A DNA stretch of 16,222 nt from Opitutus sp. GAS368 (GCA_945862035.1 CAMAXB010000036.1:1-16222); one strand, 5' to 3'; shown: positions 7,371 through 16,174, numbered from the stretch's first letter. The notes: generated by a model from the letters alone, not told the origin. Made by a program: numbers and translations.

Positions 7371-8080
7371 GTCTGCCCTCCCCCGATCTGACCGCGCCAG
7401 ACAAAGACGTTGAACTTATCCTCCCGGAGCAGCGTGGGGCGGGTCAGCGAATAGCCGGTCCGTGAGCGAATACGCTCGACCAACGCCTGTTTGGCTGCGC
7501 TTTGATTTAATCCACGGTTGGCGTAGCAGACCGCCCCAAGCAACAGGTCAGCGAGCTGCAATTGCTCAACGGCGTGCGACTCGACCACCTGCACGCGCTC
7601 CACAATCTTGCGGTTGAAATCGTAGAGATTGTTGCAGAGCACCTCATGGAGCTTGGCCACCTTCTGAGCGCTGCGAGTATCCTTTTTGTCGAGGTAAAGG
7701 CGAAAACAGGCGTCCGGCGTGAGCAACGGCTCGAATAGACCGAACATCATTTTATAATACCAATCGTCGTGCGACTGGCCGAAGTCGGCGTGACGCAAGC
7801 CCGCCTTGTGCGCGACCCAAGCCCGGAAGTGAAGGTCATCGTCGTCGAGAAAGTAATCGAGAACGGCGTGATAATACGGTAGCTTCGCCGGAGAGACCTT
7901 GGACCACTTCAGGTCGAAATCGGGAGGCAAGCCATGCGTGCTCTTGATCTCGCGCAGCCGCACAGAGATTTCGCGCGCCTTGGGCTCGGGACACCATGCT
8001 GCACCGAGCACCATCACCGGATGGCCGTCGTTTTCGAGGTGACAGCTTTCGTCGCAGTAAATGTTGATAACCTGAGACAT
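7367..8080 (-). CDS. DUF3800 domain protein (RNase H-like fold), defence-associated
   Basis: The 237-residue protein begins with the DUF3800 signature INIYCDES (5-12), in which Asp10 and Glu11 are acidic, and carries later acidic positions Asp131 (YLDKKD) and Asp178 in LQLADLLLGA (175-183). This spacing is that of the family's RNase H-like core, so metal-dependent nuclease activity is likely but unproved. DUF3800 genes are often found next to restriction and other defence genes. The start at 8080 (MSQVINIY) places the first strand at the N-terminus as usual; the frame stays open upstream to 8260, but that part overlaps hsdS and has no similarity. It lies 49 bases after hsdS and overlaps the next gene by four bases. 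Confidence 0.88.
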   Translation of the reverse strand: MSQVINIYCDESCHLENDGHPVMVLGAAWCPEPKAREISVRLREIKSTHGLPPDFDLKWSKVSPAKLPYYHAVLDYFLDDDDLHFRAWVAHKAGLRHADFGQSHDDWYYKMMFGLFEPLLTPDACFRLYLDKKDTRSAQKVAKLHEVLCNNLYDFNRKIVERVQVVESHAVEQLQLADLLLGAVCYANRGLNQSAAKQALVERIRSRTGYSLTRPTLLREDKFNVFVWRGQIGGGQT

Positions 8081-8129
8081 GGGCTGGTTGGGGTTGAGCG
8101 TTACCGATCCGCGATAACGTTGCAGACGT

Positions 8130-9707
8130 TCATCTATCCGCCGGCAGCTTGGCTGGTATGCGATTGCGTCGTGAGGCCGCTTCCTTGGAGGCAGTCTGCT
8201 CGCCGCGCAAGCGGGCGAGGAGGGTGGAGGCGGGTTCGTCGGCGGGGTCCTGGGGGACAAGGCGTCCGGTGAAGGCCTTTTTCAGGATCGCCTGCCGCAG
8301 GGCCTCGCTCTTCCGTAACGCCCCGTCGATCTCCTGCTCGTTTCGCTCGATCATCTCGAACTGGGCGTCGAGCAGGCGGACGATCTCCTGTTGCTCGGGG
8401 ATGGAGCAGATCGGCACCGGGACGCCAGCGAGTCCCTCGCCAGTGAGGTGCTTGATGGTCGTGCCGGTGAAATGCGTCTCAAGGAGTTTCGTGTCTGCCA
8501 TAAACGACATCAGGTGTTCGATGTAGTAGGTCGAAACTACGCCCGGAAAACGGATGCGGTGAAGCGCCTTCTGGAGAAAGACCACCTGCTTTCGGTTCTT
8601 GGGCCAGACCGCGCAGCGTCCAGGCTCACCGCCTTCACATATAACCAGATCGCCGGGACAGACTTGGTAACGATCTATCTCGGTTTCCTCGATTCTGATC
8701 AACAGAAGGTCTTCGAGATCGAATTTACCCCATCGAACATTGATGTTCCGAAGATAGGGACGCGGCACTCCCCGATTTTTCTCGGCGTCCAGCATCTTGC
8801 CCAAGACCGATTCCGAATAGGCCGAATCGAATCGGAGCCAGATCCATGAATCAGGCAGTATATGGAGTGGGAGTTCATCCGAGGGCTTAAGTTCAGAAGA
8901 TGGAATAGGGCGCGAAGCCTTTGTCGGCTTCCGGTCTTCTTTAGAGCTCAACTCCCATTTTCTCAATTTCGCCTCCCAATCTTTGAGCTGCTGTTCGTAG
9001 TGGGATTGGCGGGCGGATTGGATGCGGGCGAGGAGTTGGGAAGAGGATTCGAGTTTGTCGGGGTTGTCGGTGCGCCACTTGGCGGTGAGGTGGCCCTCGA
9101 AGGCTTGTTTGAGGAGCGACTGGCGATAGACGCCGAGTTGCCGCCGCGCCACCCGCAGGCTCTCCTCCCCGGCCTCCAACTCGCTGAACAACTCCCTGAT
9201 CTTCGCCACGATCCGCTTCTGCTCCGCTAGCGGCGGTAGAGGGATCGGAAAATCCTGAAGCGCGGGAAACTCGATGCTGTGAACGGTTGTTCCGCCCTTC
9301 CGGCATGTGTTGAGGATTTCGCGTTCGAAACACTGAAACGCCAATCGCAGAAATTCGGCGTCGGTAATCGGATGAGGTGTGACCGCCTTGAGATCCTGAT
9401 TAAGTGCGACCGGCAGCAAGTTCACCGCGATCGGAAGCGAGTGAGCGAGGATGCCCGAACGAGTCACCATCAGGACAGAGCCGGCAGCAATGAGATTGGT
9501 GGCCGATGATTCAACGGCAGATTCAGTGATGAGGTCTTGAGCGGTCGAAAGCCTCGGTTGCTTCATATCCTTCGGCGAAACCCAAGGTATCGTGCCGTCA
9601 GTCCAGAAAGCAGGATTTGCTTTGCTCGGTGTGCCGCCTCCGCGCCAAATGCCTACTGCAGCGAGTTTCACTGTGGCCCAAGAGACTGGAAGTGTTTCCT
9701 TATTCAC
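8130..9707 (-). CDS. hsdS: Type I restriction-modification specificity subunit HsdS
   Basis: The 525-residue protein has the two-TRD layout of HsdS. The first target recognition domain spans about 1-155 (with WRGGGTPSK and IPWVSPKDM), followed by the central conserved helix from IPLPPLAEQKRI (155-166) to LLKQAFEGHL (198-207). The second TRD spans about 280-430 and the distal conserved helix runs from SIPEQQEIV (435-443) to ILKKAFTGRLVPQ (474-486). The two conserved helices are near repeats and set the spacing of a bipartite target. The length is somewhat above the usual 400-450, mainly from a charged linker around 208-270. The start is GTG at 9707, overlapping the hsdR stop (GTGA), which fixes translational coupling. 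The target sequence cannot be read from the protein by eye. Confidence 0.95.
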   Translation of the reverse strand: MNKETLPVSWATVKLAAVGIWRGGGTPSKANPAFWTDGTIPWVSPKDMKQPRLSTAQDLITESAVESSATNLIAAGSVLMVTRSGILAHSLPIAVNLLPVALNQDLKAVTPHPITDAEFLRLAFQCFEREILNTCRKGGTTVHSIEFPALQDFPIPLPPLAEQKRIVAKIRELFSELEAGEESLRVARRQLGVYRQSLLKQAFEGHLTAKWRTDNPDKLESSSQLLARIQSARQSHYEQQLKDWEAKLRKWELSSKEDRKPTKASRPIPSSELKPSDELPLHILPDSWIWLRFDSAYSESVLGKMLDAEKNRGVPRPYLRNINVRWGKFDLEDLLLIRIEETEIDRYQVCPGDLVICEGGEPGRCAVWPKNRKQVVFLQKALHRIRFPGVVSTYYIEHLMSFMADTKLLETHFTGTTIKHLTGEGLAGVPVPICSIPEQQEIVRLLDAQFEMIERNEQEIDGALRKSEALRQAILKKAFTGRLVPQDPADEPASTLLARLRGEQTASKEAASRRNRIPAKLPADR

Positions 9708-12502
9708 GCCGTCAGCTCCTTATTCAGTTCGTCAATGAGCGCGTCCATCCGCTCGCCGAAAAGTTCGTGCATGCGGCCGAGGCCGCCGCGGGCGTCGAAG
9801 GGGGCGTAGTCGAGGTCGGCTTTTTCCATGCGCAGCGAATCGATGACATGGTTGCGGATCAGCTCAAGCCATGCGGCCTGCTGTGCGCTGAAGGGCGTGC
9901 CCGCGTTGGCGCGGAGGATCCAGTCGCGGTAGTTGCGGCGCACGGTGTCGGCAAAGGGCGTGAGCTTGCCGTCGAGGCCGCACGCGCGGCGGAGCAGGGC
10001 GACGAGCGCCGTCAATTCCGTGATCGGTCGGGCGTTGGCCGGCAGGGCGTCGAGGCGGGCGTAGGCGTCCCACACCCGCAGGGGCGCGAGGCGGGGTGCG
10101 TGCTGCTTGAGCGCGGCGAGCACCTCCTCGATTTGCCGGAGGGTGACCTCCTGGCGGCGCTGGGGCTGGCTGAAGTAGATCGTGAGGGCGTCGAGCTGGT
10201 CGCGGTGCTCGCGGCAGAAGGTCTCGAAGTCGCCCACGAAGGCGGTCGCGCGGGTCTGCGCATCGGCGTCCCACTCGGCCCGGCTGAGCTTGTCCTGGGT
10301 GTCGTGATCAATGGCCTGCAGATTGGCCGTGCAGGCCTCAACAATCTGCGTGACCACCGCCCCGGTCAGCGGAGCGCGGGCTGCGGTCACCAGTTGCGCC
10401 TGAGCCTTGTTGCGGGCGTCGTCGCCTGGATTGGCCTCCGGCGGCATCCCGGTGATTGCCCGCGCCCGCTGCTCGATCGCATCGCCATCGAGTGCGTGGA
10501 AGAGATCTTTGACGACCTGCCCGAGCGTGACGCCGCCCATTTTATCCGTGAGGGCGTGCTTCTGCAGCGGCGTGAGCATGCGCTCGATCCGGGCGAGGCG
10601 GCCGGCGAGTGACGACACCGTGTCGGCGTCGGTTGCGCCCATCACGACCTCCATGGCGAGGTCCTTGAAGGAGATCGTCGGCCGGGTGATCGGCGGACGG
10701 CTGGCGGTCTTGAGCGACTTGGTCACGCCGATCGCGTCGACAATGACGTAGTGCGTCTTCGCCGACTTCGCGGCCGACGACACTTTGCGCAGGGCGTCGT
10801 GGTCGAGCGTGCGCGTACCGCGGCCCTTCATCTGCTCGAAGTACCCCTTGGATTTCACGTCGCGCATGAAGAGCAGGCACTCGAGCGGCTTCACGTCGGT
10901 GCCGGTGGCGATCATGTCCACCGTGACGACGCTCCGCGGGTGATACTCGTTGCGAAACTGTGAAAGGACGGACTTGGGATCCTCCTCGTTCTTGTAGGTC
11001 ACCTTCTTGCAAAAGGCATTTCCTTCGCCGAACTCCTCACGGACGATCTGGATGATGTCGTCGGCGTGCGAATCGGTCTTGGCGAAGATGAGCGTCTTCG
11101 GGACCTCGTAGCTGCCGTCGGCAGCGGTGCGATCGGGGAAGATCTCCGGCAGCCGGTCGCGGAAGGTCTGGATGACGGTACGAATCTGGGACGGGTTAAC
11201 GATGTCGCGGTCGAGTTTTTGCGCGGAGTAGGCTTCGTCCTCGTCCTTCTGCTGCCAGCGCTTGGCGCGCGTGAGCTTTTCGCGGTGTTCGACAAGCCCC
11301 TTCAGCACCGTGCCGCCCTGCTGCGACACCTCGGTCTCGATGACGTAGATCTCGCCCTGAACATTCACGCCATCGGCAACGGCATCCTCGTGGGTGTACT
11401 CGGAGACGACGTTCTGATTGAAGAAGGCGTAGGTGCGGGCGTCGGGCGTGGCGGTGAGGCCGACGAGGAAGGCGTCAAAGTACTCCAGCACCTGACGCCA
11501 GAGATTGTAGATCGAGCGGTGGCACTCATCGATGATGATGAGATCGAAGAACTCGGGCGGGACCTTCTCGTTGTAGGCCACCGGCAGCGGCTCGCGCGGG
11601 CGGTCCGAGCGCTCGGCGGGATTTTCGTCCTCGGCGGAAGCATCAAGCTCCCGACCTTGCAGAATCGAGTACATCCGCTGGATGGTCGAGATGCAGACCT
11701 CGGCGTCGGCGGGGACGTGGGCGGAAGTGAGACGGGCGACCGTGTAGAGTTCGGTGAACTTGCGATTGTCGTCGGTCGGGGTGAACGCGAGCAACTCCTG
11801 CTCGGCCTGCTCACCGAGATTGCGCGTATCGACGAGGAAGAGCACGCGGCGGACGCGGGTGTGCTTGAGCAGGCGGTAGATCGACGTGATGGCGGTGAAG
11901 GTCTTGCCTGCGCCGGTGGCCATCTGGATCAGAGCGCGGGGCTTGGTGGCTTTGAGTGAGACATCGAGGTTCGTGATGGCCTCGATCTGGCACTCGCGCA
12001 GCCCCGTCGGATCGAGTGCGGGCAGATCGCGGAACCGGTCGCGGAGCGAACGTTTCGTCGCTTGGGCGGCGTGCAGCGTTTCCGGACGGGGAAAGGAAAA
12101 CACCTCCCGCGACCGCGGCTTGGGATCGCGCTGGTCGGTGAACCGGGTCAGGACGCCCGTGGCCTCGTAGAGAAAGGGCAGGGGCTGCCCGGAATTCTGA
12201 ATCCAGCGCAACTTGGCCGAAGCATAGTCGGCCGTCTGGTCCTCGACGGTCGTGATGTTCTGGCCGAGCGTCTCCTTCTTGGCTTCGACCACTCCGACCG
12301 GCTTGCCGTCCACAAACAGCACGTAGTCGGCCGGGCCGCTGTCCGTGGTGTACTCGCGGACGGCCTGGCCACTGCCTTCGCTGAAATTAATGGCATCCTT
12401 GGGCTGGATGGCCCAGCCGGCGGCCCGGAGCTGGGTGTCGATGGCATCCCGTGCGACCTGCTCGGGATTCTGGTTGGGAGTCGTGGGGGGAACGCCAGCC
12501 AT
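9704..12502 (-). CDS. hsdR: Type I restriction-modification endonuclease/translocase subunit HsdR
   Basis: The 932-residue protein has the full HsdR order. An N-terminal PD-(D/E)xK nuclease shows Asp59 and Glu73-x-Lys75 (PADYVLF, VVEAKKE). An SF2 helicase motor follows, with Walker A ATGAGKT (195-201), DECH (325-328) and LTATP (349-353), and a second RecA half with VDMIATGTDVKPLECLLF and MKGRGTRT. The C-terminal part, from about 640 to the end, resembles the EcoEI-type HsdR C-terminal domain that binds the methyltransferase. It would translocate unmodified DNA with ATP and cut at a distance. I use the ATG at 12502; an in-frame TTG at 12520 would add six residues. All motifs are intact. It is first in the locus, 55 bases after dsbD. 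Confidence 0.95.
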   Translation of the reverse strand: MAGVPPTTPNQNPEQVARDAIDTQLRAAGWAIQPKDAINFSEGSGQAVREYTTDSGPADYVLFVDGKPVGVVEAKKETLGQNITTVEDQTADYASAKLRWIQNSGQPLPFLYEATGVLTRFTDQRDPKPRSREVFSFPRPETLHAAQATKRSLRDRFRDLPALDPTGLRECQIEAITNLDVSLKATKPRALIQMATGAGKTFTAITSIYRLLKHTRVRRVLFLVDTRNLGEQAEQELLAFTPTDDNRKFTELYTVARLTSAHVPADAEVCISTIQRMYSILQGRELDASAEDENPAERSDRPREPLPVAYNEKVPPEFFDLIIIDECHRSIYNLWRQVLEYFDAFLVGLTATPDARTYAFFNQNVVSEYTHEDAVADGVNVQGEIYVIETEVSQQGGTVLKGLVEHREKLTRAKRWQQKDEDEAYSAQKLDRDIVNPSQIRTVIQTFRDRLPEIFPDRTAADGSYEVPKTLIFAKTDSHADDIIQIVREEFGEGNAFCKKVTYKNEEDPKSVLSQFRNEYHPRSVVTVDMIATGTDVKPLECLLFMRDVKSKGYFEQMKGRGTRTLDHDALRKVSSAAKSAKTHYVIVDAIGVTKSLKTASRPPITRPTISFKDLAMEVVMGATDADTVSSLAGRLARIERMLTPLQKHALTDKMGGVTLGQVVKDLFHALDGDAIEQRARAITGMPPEANPGDDARNKAQAQLVTAARAPLTGAVVTQIVEACTANLQAIDHDTQDKLSRAEWDADAQTRATAFVGDFETFCREHRDQLDALTIYFSQPQRRQEVTLRQIEEVLAALKQHAPRLAPLRVWDAYARLDALPANARPITELTALVALLRRACGLDGKLTPFADTVRRNYRDWILRANAGTPFSAQQAAWLELIRNHVIDSLRMEKADLDYAPFDARGGLGRMHELFGERMDALIDELNKELTA

Positions 12503-12557
12503 GCTGATGGACGATACCAACCCAGCCCCCGCGTACCTGCAAGGCTGCAGCAGTAGC

Positions 12558-14660
12558 TCAATTCGTGTGGCTGGCCGGGGCGGTCAGCGCGTCGAGGACG
12601 ATCTGGGGCGTCAGCAGCTCGGGCAGGACCTGTGGCTCCGGGCGGTCGGCGCGGTAGACGAGATTGAAGGGGATGGCGCTGCGGTTCCACTTGGCCAGCT
12701 CGGCGGTGATGCGCGCGTCCTGGTTGGTCCAATCCGCTTTGAGCGCGACCACGTTGCGGTCGGCAAAGGTCGCGAGGACCTCGGCGGACGAGAATACGAC
12801 CTTCTTGTTGGTCTGGCAGGTGGCGCACCAGCGTGCGGTGAAATCGACGTAGATCGTGCGGCCCTGGGCGCGAAGCTCAGTGACGCGCTCGGGACTCCAA
12901 GCCTCCCACACAAGATCCGTCGGAGCGGCCGCGCGGGGCCAGCCAAGCCAGCCGCCGACGGTGAGCAGGGCGAGGCCGCCGATCAGGCCGAAGCGCATGC
13001 GGCCCCCCGTGGAGCCGGGCGCATGATAGCGGCCATACAGCCAGGCCGCCATGGCGATGACGGTGAGGCCGAGCAGGGTCATCAGCAGGCCGCTCTCGGT
13101 GGTCTGGCCGGCGAGCACCCAGACGAGGTAGCCAACGGTTGAATACAGCGGGAAGGCCATCGCCTGCTTGAAGGTTTCCATCCAGGCGCCGGGTCGTGGC
13201 AGGACCTTGACGGCCTGCGGGAAAATCGAGAGCAGCAGGTAGGGCACGCTCAGGCCGAGCGCGATGGCGGTGAAGACGACAAAGGATTCCGCGGTGGGCA
13301 GGGCGAGCGCTGCGCCCAAGGCAGGCGCGAGAAACGGGGCGCTGCACGGCGTCGCCACGATAGTGGCGAGCACGCCGGTGAAGAAGGAGCCGCTGTAGCC
13401 GTCCTTCATCTGGAGATTGGCGCCGACGCCGGTGGCGCCGAGGCCGAACTCGAACACCCCACTCATGCTCAGGGCGAAGACCAGCATGACTCCCGCGAGG
13501 GCGAAGACGAACGCTGGGGATTGCAGCTGGAAGCCCCAGCCCAGTTGGTCGCCGCCCGCGCGCAGCACGGCGAGCGCACCGGCCAGCGCCCAGAACGAGA
13601 GGAGCACGCCCACCGTGAAGGCGACGCCGTGGAGCGTGATCAGGCGCCGGTTGTTGCCGGATTGATTGACGAAGCCGAGGATCTTGATCCCGAGTACGGG
13701 GAAGACGCAGGGCATCAGGTTGAGAATGAGCCCGCCCACGAAGGCGAGGGCGAGGGTGCCGAGCAGGCTGGTGCTGGCGGCGGGGGTGGCGTTGGCCGTC
13801 AGGGAAGCGGGTGGGACGGCCGCCGCGACCAGCGGAACGTCGATGCGCAGGCCGGGGAGGGTGGTGCCTGCGAGCCAGCTTGCGCTGGAGGTGAGCACGC
13901 CGGTCAGCCGAGCAATCGTCTGGTCGGCGGCGTCGGAGATGGGCAGGTCGAGGAGGATCTCGCCGGCGGCGCCGCGACGGACGTTTTGGGGTTTGTCGTA
14001 CTGGATGAAACCGTCGGCGGCAAAGAACCAGAGATTGGCCGGATCCTTGACCGGGGCTTCGGCGCCGGCCGTGAGGCTGAGGGTGGTGAGGGCCCCGCTG
14101 CGCGTGGCGGTGATCGCCCAGCCGGGAACGGTGTCGGGCAGCGAGTGCAGGCTAGCGGCCGCCTCGGCCCCGTGTCCGGTCGCCGGGGTGGGTGGCTCGG
14201 CGCGGATGGGAAGTGTGAGGGCAACCCTGGCGTCGCCCGGTATGCACACATCGGCGCACATCAGCCAGTCGACCTGGGCGCGTAGGGCCACGGACTCGCC
14301 GGGCTTCAGATCGACGGGCGGCGTGAGGGTGATCGGAAGGTAGGTGACGCCCTCGTAGCCGTTGCCGGTGATGTTGCCCTTGCTGTCGCGAATGATGCGG
14401 GGCGAGGGCCATTGGATTTCCCCGGCGGTCCAACCCGGGGGAAGTTGCCAGGCGATGGACGTCGGGTAGCCTGTGCCGGGGTTCAACCAGTAGGTGTGCC
14501 AGTGCGCCTCATGCTCGAGGCGGATGGCGACCGTGATCGGACGACCGGACTGCACCGAGGCCTCGGTGGCGACGAGGGAGGCGGTGACGTGTTGTGCCGT
14601 CAGCCCGGACGCGAAGGCGGCCAGAGCGAGAAATACGCTGAGGAGACGGCGGGGTAGCAT
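12558..14660 (-). CDS. DsbD/ScsB-like thiol:disulfide interchange protein
   Basis: The 700-residue protein carries electrons from cytoplasmic thioredoxin across the inner membrane to periplasmic substrates. A signal peptide (residues 1-22, ending LTAQ) precedes a periplasmic domain with the pair Cys135 and Cys139 (MCADVC). About eight membrane segments span 295-575, with the redox pair Cys318 (LMPCVFPVLG) and Cys439 (ATPCSAPF). A periplasmic thioredoxin domain ends the chain, with WCATC (Cys612 and Cys615). All three redox pairs are present. The N-terminal domain resembles the ScsB-type alpha domain more than E. coli DsbD. The start at 14660 has aagg about eight bases upstream. It reads in the same direction as hsdR but has no functional link to restriction. 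Confidence 0.92.
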   Translation of the reverse strand: MLPRRLLSVFLALAAFASGLTAQHVTASLVATEASVQSGRPITVAIRLEHEAHWHTYWLNPGTGYPTSIAWQLPPGWTAGEIQWPSPRIIRDSKGNITGNGYEGVTYLPITLTPPVDLKPGESVALRAQVDWLMCADVCIPGDARVALTLPIRAEPPTPATGHGAEAAASLHSLPDTVPGWAITATRSGALTTLSLTAGAEAPVKDPANLWFFAADGFIQYDKPQNVRRGAAGEILLDLPISDAADQTIARLTGVLTSSASWLAGTTLPGLRIDVPLVAAAVPPASLTANATPAASTSLLGTLALAFVGGLILNLMPCVFPVLGIKILGFVNQSGNNRRLITLHGVAFTVGVLLSFWALAGALAVLRAGGDQLGWGFQLQSPAFVFALAGVMLVFALSMSGVFEFGLGATGVGANLQMKDGYSGSFFTGVLATIVATPCSAPFLAPALGAALALPTAESFVVFTAIALGLSVPYLLLSIFPQAVKVLPRPGAWMETFKQAMAFPLYSTVGYLVWVLAGQTTESGLLMTLLGLTVIAMAAWLYGRYHAPGSTGGRMRFGLIGGLALLTVGGWLGWPRAAAPTDLVWEAWSPERVTELRAQGRTIYVDFTARWCATCQTNKKVVFSSAEVLATFADRNVVALKADWTNQDARITAELAKWNRSAIPFNLVYRADRPEPQVLPELLTPQIVLDALTAPASHTN

Positions 14661-14749
14661 AGGTGAACCTTAGCGGTGAAGGTGGGAGGCGCAATCCGCC
14701 GTCTTCTTCCCCCGGCAAAGCGAAATCGCCGGCCGACGCATTGGGGTGG

Positions 14750-14822
14750 CTGGGTTCGCTGATCCCGGGGATCGGAGTTTCTCGCGGACACCCTGCGACG
14801 GGGGTTAGCGACCCCGGCTACA
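14750..14822. repeat. REP-like palindrome doublet (copy 2)
   Basis: ctgggttcgctgatcccgg (14750-14768) has the same TCGCTGA centre flanked by GGG/CCC as the palindromes at 3398-3466. A second palindrome follows at about 14800-14822, ggggttagcgaccccggc, reading TGTAGCCGGGGTCGCTAACC on the opposite strand. The spacing of the two palindromes is close to that of the other copy, and both doublets have TGTAGCC or GTAGCC at one outer edge. It lies upstream of dsbD and just after the 3' end of the frameshifted small gene. Confidence 0.7.
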
Positions 14823-14830
14823 GGAAAACC

Positions 14831-15237
14831 TCAGCACCGTAGCGTAACATCCTCACCATCAGGAGAAAAAGTAGCCAAACCCGGTTCGAATCGAGTCAGG
14901 CGAACAAAGACCGGCGAACCCTGCTCCATCACCCTGATGATGTCGCCCGCGCGGCGTGACATGGAATTGACGACCAACTGGCTGACGCCGCCGACGCCGG
15001 TGATTCTCAGGGTGGCGACGATCAATTGGAGCCGGGTCAAGGTCGGGGCGGCGACGTTGGCGGCCCGGGCGGGACCCGCGCCGGGGAGGGGCAGGGCAGC
15101 TTGGACCTCCGGGATCCGATGACGAAGGGATTGTCCTCGAAGGCGATGGCCGGCGGTGGGGTGTCCCGGTGGCTGAACAGCACTTCGATCCGGCTGCGCA
15201 CTTCGGCGTAGCGCCTTTGCAGCGCGGTTTCCTGCAT
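14831..15237 (-). pseudogene. Frameshifted small protein gene, possibly a GspC/PilP-like periplasmic domain
   Basis: Reading from the ATG at 15237, one frame encodes an N-terminus of about 41 residues (MQETALQRRYAEVRSRIEV ... FEDNPFVIG). The sense then continues in another frame from near 15118 as IPEVQAALPLPG and runs to the stop at 14831 (ending EDVTLRC). The total would be about 135 residues. The C-terminal part is a beta-rich domain (TLTRLQLIVATLRITGVGG, then VNSMSRRAGDIIRV, FVRLTRFEPG) that resembles the small domains of type II secretion GspC or pilus PilP proteins, in which a short loop domain carries a GD turn. That likeness is weak. The single shift near 15110-15120 breaks the gene unless it is a base-calling error. 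No secretion genes are nearby. Confidence 0.6.
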
Positions 15238-15559
15238 GGCGGTCCGAAGGGCGCTCCTCTGATCTTTCTGCTCTCATCTTTGCAGCGTCTTGACCGGCCA
15301 GAGTAAACTTCGCACCCAGGGTTCGCTTCCCTGTCGAGCCATGACCTGCCCCCAACCCTACCTTTTACCGCGCGCTGACCATTGCGCTGAATTGCCCGCA
15401 TGATGATTGCCGTGAGTCGGCGGGGTATCACCGGCTAATTTTGCTGCCGACTGATTCGCGGCCGAGGTGCGGCGCAGATATTTTCTGCCTGCAGCAAGGA
15501 AGAGTTTTGGCGGATAAATTCGTGCAGTTCGCGCCGGGAAGGCTGAGACTGCGGGCCGC
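15238..15559. other. 322-base stretch with no recognisable gene
   Basis: The stretch separates the frameshifted small gene from the flavin reductase gene. Short open frames on the minus strand are compositionally random. A T-arm-like hairpin (15317-15333 region, cagggttcgcttccctg) is present but has no matching tRNA parts. The last part (about 15480-15559) is locally AT-richer (atattttctg, gataaattc) and may hold the promoter of the downstream gene; I cannot fix a -35/-10 pair. Confidence 0.5.
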
Positions 15560-16174
15560 ATGATCATCGATTTTTCCGCCCTCTCCCCGCGCGCGGCCTA
15601 CGGTTGGATGACGGGCACGATTCTGCCGCGGCCGATTGCCTGGGTGTCAACGATCTCGCCGGAAGGACGCCCGAACCTCGCGCCCTTTAGTTTTTTTCAG
15701 GGAGTTACGGCGAATCCGCCCACGCTCATGTTTGTGCCGGTCAACACCCGCGACGGCTCGAAAAAGGACACCGTGCGAAACCTCGAACGTGTGCCGGAGT
15801 TTGTCGTCAACCTCGTGCCGTCTGCCCTCGCCGAGGCGATGAATGCCACCGCGGCCCTGCTGCCCTATGGCGAGAGCGAGTTCGCGCGCTTTGGCATTGC
15901 CGCGGCGCCCTCGCAGCGGGTGAAGCCGCCGCGGGTCGCCCTTGCTCCCGTGGCCTTCGAGTGCACCGTGCACCAGATTGTCCTGATCGGCGAGGGCCCG
16001 CTGGCGGCCAATGTCGTCTTTGGGCGGATACACCGGGCGCATGTCCGCGACGACGTCCTGACCGCGTCGGGTGAACCCGACCCGGTGAAGCTCGACCTGA
16101 TCGGCCGCCTGGGGGGCGAGAGCTACACCCGGACGACGGACATCTTCGATCTCAAGCGTCCCGACCGCCACTGA
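15560..16174 (+). CDS. Flavin reductase-like FMN-binding protein
   Basis: The 204-residue protein matches the flavin reductase-like, FMN-binding split-barrel family. The N-terminal part has the typical GTILPRPIAWVSTISPEGRP (19-38) and NLAPFSFFQGVTANPPTLMF (39-58), which form the FMN phosphate-binding strands. The later KDTVRNLERVPEFVVNLV (69-86) and the VFGRIHRAHV strand (153-162) are also family-like. Members are cytoplasmic; some reduce FMN with NAD(P)H for monooxygenases, others bind FMN with unknown substrate. The length is normal. The ATG at 15560 directly precedes the conserved IIDFSAL, and no strong ribosome binding site is seen. The gene ends 48 bases before the window edge with no neighbour visible. 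Confidence 0.92.
   Translation: MIIDFSALSPRAAYGWMTGTILPRPIAWVSTISPEGRPNLAPFSFFQGVTANPPTLMFVPVNTRDGSKKDTVRNLERVPEFVVNLVPSALAEAMNATAALLPYGESEFARFGIAAAPSQRVKPPRVALAPVAFECTVHQIVLIGEGPLAANVVFGRIHRAHVRDDVLTASGEPDPVKLDLIGRLGGESYTRTTDIFDLKRPDRH

Noticed and set aside
8081..8260. N-terminal extension of the DUF3800 protein
   Set aside because: It overlaps the hsdS 3' end, is proline- and arginine-rich, and precedes the normal family N-terminus.
15317..15345. tRNA-like T arm (cagggttcgcttccctg)
   Set aside because: The loop lacks A58, and no matching acceptor, D or anticodon arms occur upstream.
15358..15567. 69-codon minus-strand frame in the gap before the flavin reductase
   Set aside because: Composition is random, it overlaps the flavin reductase start, and it has no ribosome binding site or recognisable domain.
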